From Azospirillum sp. B21 (GTDB lineage: Bacteria > Pseudomonadota > Alphaproteobacteria > Azospirillales > Azospirillaceae): a DNA stretch of 64,000 bases. A program made the translations under genes and the position numbers. The notes beneath the pieces were generated by a model. That model was not told where the DNA came from, made no database searches, and saw only the letters and a list, made by a program, of their open reading frames with translations. Where the stretch lies: contig NZ_VTTO01000012.1 of the NCBI RefSeq assembly GCF_008364825.1, positions 62,001 to 126,000 on the forward strand. Reading direction: 5' to 3'. Below, in pieces: positions 60,735 to 64,000 of this stretch. Within the stretch, counting starts at the first letter, position 1; every line of letters starts with the position of its first letter.

Positions 60735-63700
60735 GTGACGACTATCGGCGCTGTTCTGCTGATCACCAGCGGCGTTGCAATGGCTGAGAGTTATGGCGGC
60801 ACAGCGCCTCACATCGAGCATCGTGCGGGCGATGCCGCGTCGTTCAAAGTAATCGGACCGGGAACCAATGTAACTGGTGATCCTGTGATCTTGACCCTCG
60901 CCAACCGCGCCGAGGGCTACAAGATCATCACCGATAATCCTCTCCCGTCTTCCTGGGTGGGTGATTACAAGCTTTCTGCGACGACGAGAGATGGGAATGG
61001 GGCGTCGGCCACCCGGGAGTGGACGATCACATACGCGCCAGCCACCGTTCCCGTCGTGACAGCGGCCGCCAACGAAATCTGGATCCCAGGGGTTCAACAC
61101 AGCTTCCGTAACGGCGCTCGTCTAAATCCGCTGACCACAGACGCCTGGAAACTCCCAAATGGGGTCACGCTTGGCGGCACGCACGAGATGCGCGTTTCAA
61201 TGCACAAGGACTCAAATGTCTCGCTGGTGATTGCCGGCGTGAGGATAAATCCCGGCGATGTGGGTGTGCCGATCGGCTCCTATGATTTTTCCACCGCGTC
61301 GGGAAAGCTCTCGTTGCCTATGATGGCGGCGGACGACGGGCGGGAAGGGCAGGCTCGGCTCTGGATCACCACTGTCGCTCCGAACAGCCCTGGCGTTGAT
61401 CTCCGGGTGAACACCTGGGTGCCGCATGTTGCCATGAAGGCTGAGTCCTGGTCCGTGCGTCAGGCATTTGACATGGCGAAGCTCAAGGTCGAGCCGGTCG
61501 CTGGAAACCGATGCGAACTGACGTCCAGCCGTTCGACCGCGCGATCCAGTGACGCACTGGCCGCGCCGAAGTGTCTCGTTGAGTGGGAACCACTGCCGAC
61601 GGACCTCAAGCCCGTAACCGCGCTGACGCCCATGGCAGAGGGACGCATGTGGGTCCACGGAGCGTACGACGTCGGCTACAAGATCAGCTTGGTCGATCCC
61701 AACGATGTGCAGGTGCGCGTAGCGTCGGGTACGGCGACGCTCACTGTTACGCCCATCGGCAATCTTCTCGCCTACCAGCCGCAGCGTTCGTCAGATCGCG
61801 CCTACCGGCTGGTCCAGCCCTTGGACGTGATGTTGAAGCAGTCAGCGGGACCGGCCTGCGACACGTATTGGAGTTATGAGGGGGCAGAGTATCGGTCCTC
61901 CGATGCGGTGGTGCGCTGTGCACTGACATGGACGGCGTTGCCCAACACGCTGTCCCAGGATCAGTATTGGGTGCGCCCCTACTTGAAGGGGGCACTGGAG
62001 CAGGCCGGCACTCAGGAGGTGCGGTGGAAGGTCGATGTCATCACCCCGCTGGGCTCCAAGATCCCGGCTGGAGAAGGATCGTTTGCGTATAACGTGATTG
62101 AGCCCCCGGTGCCGGCAATCACGGAGGACATGCTGACCGTTCTAAAAGACGGTCTCTACGCGGTCTCGCGTGACGGCGGCTACGCCGGCAACTCCGTGAT
62201 CAAAGGAGCTAACGCAGTCTACCGTGTCTCGGTCGTGCGCGGAGGCGAGGTGATCGAGGATGGTGAGTTCGATGCCTCCCCCTGGGGAGAGACGAGGGAG
62301 ATACAGCGGCGCCTGAACGCGGTAGAGGCGGAGCTGTGGAGCCGCACACCCTGGACCGTGAAGGCCCGCTACTCCCAGATGCCCGATAACAAGTCCGAGC
62401 GTACGTTCGAACTGCTCGCTGTTCCTAATGCCAACATCAAGCCCGTCGTTACGGTGCCGACAACGTTCATGTTGGACACCCAGGACCTGCCGGTCGCGGT
62501 GGGCATTCGGGACGTCTACAAACAGGAGGCGGGCTACAATGCCGAGACGATGGGCGTGTGGGAGGTCCGCCTCGTCAAGTACATCGATTATCAGACGACC
62601 GAGCCGCTGACCGAATTCGTCTCGGCGGACAACGGCGACGTTTCGTTCACGCTGCCGGAGGGCACCTTCGACACCGGCTACGTCCGCCTCACGGCTGAGG
62701 CGCGCGTCAAGTCGCCGGTTCCGGAATACTCGCGCACCGAATTTGCGATCCGGCCGCTGAACCTCACCGTCGTCAAGGGCGGTGCGATCGGCGCCGGCCT
62801 GACGGCACGCCGGATCACCGGTGAAGCACCGCTCACTTCCATCTTTAGTCTTGCCCTCGATCACCGCCTGGATGCTACTGCCCTGGGCACCGTGACCTGG
62901 CAGGTGAGCGCTGATGGTGGATCGACGTGGAGCGTTGTTCCCCCAATGCGGAACAACAAAATGCGCCTGTCGTACACGTTCCCGAAAGGTGAGTACGATG
63001 TGCGTGCGGTCCTCCAGAACAAGTTCTCCGGTGCGGAACACACGACAGACCCGATCCATGTCATCGCTTACGACGTGCCGCAGGGCAAGTTGGACGGCCC
63101 CGAGCACGTTTTCCTCGGCGGCAATGGTCATTACAAGCTGCTGCTCACGCACAAGGGCGAGCCGGTAACCGACGAGCAAGTCTCGGTCGAGTGGTCGCTG
63201 GATGCCGGGAAATCCTTCACCCCCGGCAAGCTGGAATTCAACGTCACCCGCAACGAGCCGGAGCGCATGGTTCTGGTCGCCCGCGCCCGTATGCTGGACG
63301 CGCCTGCCGACGACCCGTTTGCGTGGCGTGAACTGCGGCGGCGCGTCAACTTCGTGCCGGTTCGTCCGCCGATGATCCGCATCGTTGGCCCGGCGCGTGT
63401 CGAGTACCCGCAGACCGGCACGTTCCGCGGCGTGATGGGCCTGCCCTACCGGAACATGGATGTGGAACTGCGTGGGTGGTGGACACTTCCCGACGGGACT
63501 CGTGTCGATGGGCCGCTGCTGACCTGGGGGCCTACGTCGGAGAACCTGGCAGCTGACACGGTGACGCTCACCTACCACGCTGAGATTGTCGGATTCGACG
63601 GTACCTTGGGCAGCGAAGACAAGCGCGTGCGTGTCTGGGAGTACGTCTGGCCGGAGTTCAGCCTGGAGCCGACCAGAAGCTCACAGTATGCGCCGGCGGA

Positions 63701-64000
63701 TGTGACGGTGCGCCTGCGCCAGATCGGACGGCCGATGCAGCTGGACAACCCGACTTACAGCTGGACGCTACCGCCGGCCGCCACATTGCTCGAAGACGCC
63801 AACCAGACGATGCGAGTTGTCCGAACCGAGACGCCGGGGGCCTATCCGTTCTCTGCGTCCGTTTCCGACGCTCGCGGCAATTCGTCGACGGTGACCACGA
63901 CGGTGAACATGCTTGCCGCTCCGAACTACAACATGACGCTCGCAGTGTCTCCGTCCAACCCATACTACAGAGCCCCTCTGGACCTAACGTTGAAGCCATC
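60735..64000 (+). CDS. Very large exported multidomain protein (3' end outside window)
   Basis: The frame is open from before 60735 to the window end, giving at least 1088 residues. A signal-peptide-like stretch (VTTIGAVLLITSGVAMA) precedes the mature N-terminus. GTG 60735 is chosen but leaves no positive n-region, so the true start may be slightly upstream (for example a non-ATG codon before R-S-T-A-L-A). Repeated beta-sandwich patterns follow (e.g. VPTTFMLDTQDLPVAVGIRD, W-Q-V-S-A-D-G-G-S-T-W-S, VEWSLDAGKSFTPG), resembling Ig-like domains of giant plasmid-borne surface proteins of IncA/C and IncHI plasmids (DUF4165-type). A role in cell contact during mating is inferred. Confidence 0.75.
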   Translation, partial: MTTIGAVLLITSGVAMAESYGGTAPHIEHRAGDAASFKVIGPGTNVTGDPVILTLANRAEGYKIITDNPLPSSWVGDYKLSATTRDGNGASATREWTITYAPATVPVVTAAANEIWIPGVQHSFRNGARLNPLTTDAWKLPNGVTLGGTHEMRVSMHKDSNVSLVIAGVRINPGDVGVPIGSYDFSTASGKLSLPMMAADDGREGQARLWITTVAPNSPGVDLRVNTWVPHVAMKAESWSVRQAFDMAKLKVEPVAGNRCELTSSRSTARSSDALAAPKCLVEWEPLPTDLKPVTALTPMAEGRMWVHGAYDVGYKISLVDPNDVQVRVASGTATLTVTPIGNLLAYQPQRSSDRAYRLVQPLDVMLKQSAGPACDTYWSYEGAEYRSSDAVVRCALTWTALPNTLSQDQYWVRPYLKGALEQAGTQEVRWKVDVITPLGSKIPAGEGSFAYNVIEPPVPAITEDMLTVLKDGLYAVSRDGGYAGNSVIKGANAVYRVSVVRGGEVIEDGEFDASPWGETREIQRRLNAVEAELWSRTPWTVKARYSQMPDNKSERTFELLAVPNANIKPVVTVPTTFMLDTQDLPVAVGIRDVYKQEAGYNAETMGVWEVRLVKYIDYQTTEPLTEFVSADNGDVSFTLPEGTFDTGYVRLTAEARVKSPVPEYSRTEFAIRPLNLTVVKGGAIGAGLTARRITGEAPLTSIFSLALDHRLDATALGTVTWQVSADGGSTWSVVPPMRNNKMRLSYTFPKGEYDVRAVLQNKFSGAEHTTDPIHVIAYDVPQGKLDGPEHVFLGGNGHYKLLLTHKGEPVTDEQVSVEWSLDAGKSFTPGKLEFNVTRNEPERMVLVARARMLDAPADDPFAWRELRRRVNFVPVRPPMIRIVGPARVEYPQTGTFRGVMGLPYRNMDVELRGWWTLPDGTRVDGPLLTWGPTSENLAADTVTLTYHAEIVGFDGTLGSEDKRVRVWEYVWPEFSLEPTRSSQYAPADVTVRLRQIGRPMQLDNPTYSWTLPPAATLLEDANQTMRVVRTETPGAYPFSASVSDARGNSSTVTTTVNMLAAPNYNMTLAVSPSNPYYRAPLDLTLKP

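Noticed and set aside
62142..63578. 478-residue minus-strand frame
   Set aside because: It lies opposite a continuous plus-strand frame with repeated beta-sandwich patterns; low-complexity Arg/Gly/His content is typical of a shadow frame in GC-rich DNA.
1..64000. tRNA, rRNA or riboswitch genes
   Set aside because: No cloverleaf, rRNA signature or known riboswitch core was recognised on either strand; absence was judged by eye only.

Overview
The window looks like a stretch of a large, GC-rich alphaproteobacterial plasmid, most likely from an Azospirillum-like member of the Rhodospirillales. That placement is inferred from base composition, the insertion-sequence types and the protein style; there is no rRNA or other taxonomic marker. 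Three blocks are visible.

Block 1 (about 1-22.2 kb) is a copper/metal resistance island being eroded by mobile elements. It opens with a cupredoxin, the Tat-exported multicopper oxidase CopA, the outer-membrane protein CopB and an OmpR-type two-component pair. Next come small exported proteins, a Crp/Fnr-type regulator and an orphan nuclease-like protein. Several further copper-type genes are broken: a His/Met-rich exported protein split by an IS3 element, a CopZ-type chaperone reduced to 15 codons behind a MerR/CueR-type promoter, and a four-helix Csp-type copper-storage protein cut by IS66 and truncated by IS6. A DUF305 membrane protein survives.

Block 2 (about 5.5-7 kb and 11.8-36.5 kb) is a pile of nested transposons. 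One nest is IS3 containing an IS256, which itself contains a serine-recombinase element, plus group II intron debris. A second is IS66 containing IS110. A third is IS3 containing an IS21, which itself contains a large serine-recombinase element. These are followed by a decayed IS630, another IS630 containing IS110, and a second IS21. Terminal repeats and target duplications date many of the events relative to one another.

Block 3 (about 36.5-64 kb) is the plasmid backbone. It has small plasmid-type hypothetical genes, a CoiA-like protein, a helix-turn-helix replication-type protein and a Rep_3-type initiator preceded by an array of 51-bp palindromes that is probably the origin. Transfer genes follow: a MOBH relaxase (TraI_2), a TraD coupling protein, a DUF4400 protein, then traL-traE-traK-traB-traV-traA in the order known from SXT/IncA/C-type systems. 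Beyond the pilin gene lie two near-identical exported proteins carrying thrombospondin type 1 (TSP1) repeats with different C-terminal tails, a decayed third copy, and a very large exported multidomain protein that runs off the window.

A 27-bp dyad (GAAAGACG ... CGTCTTTC, usually followed by GGCGGCGCGAA) recurs upstream of most block-3 transcription units, including both TSP1 genes. It looks like the operator of a plasmid-wide regulon and ties the TSP1 proteins to the conjugation machinery. The dyad regulon, the 51-bp palindrome array and the TSP1 cassette proteins are the least conventional features here.
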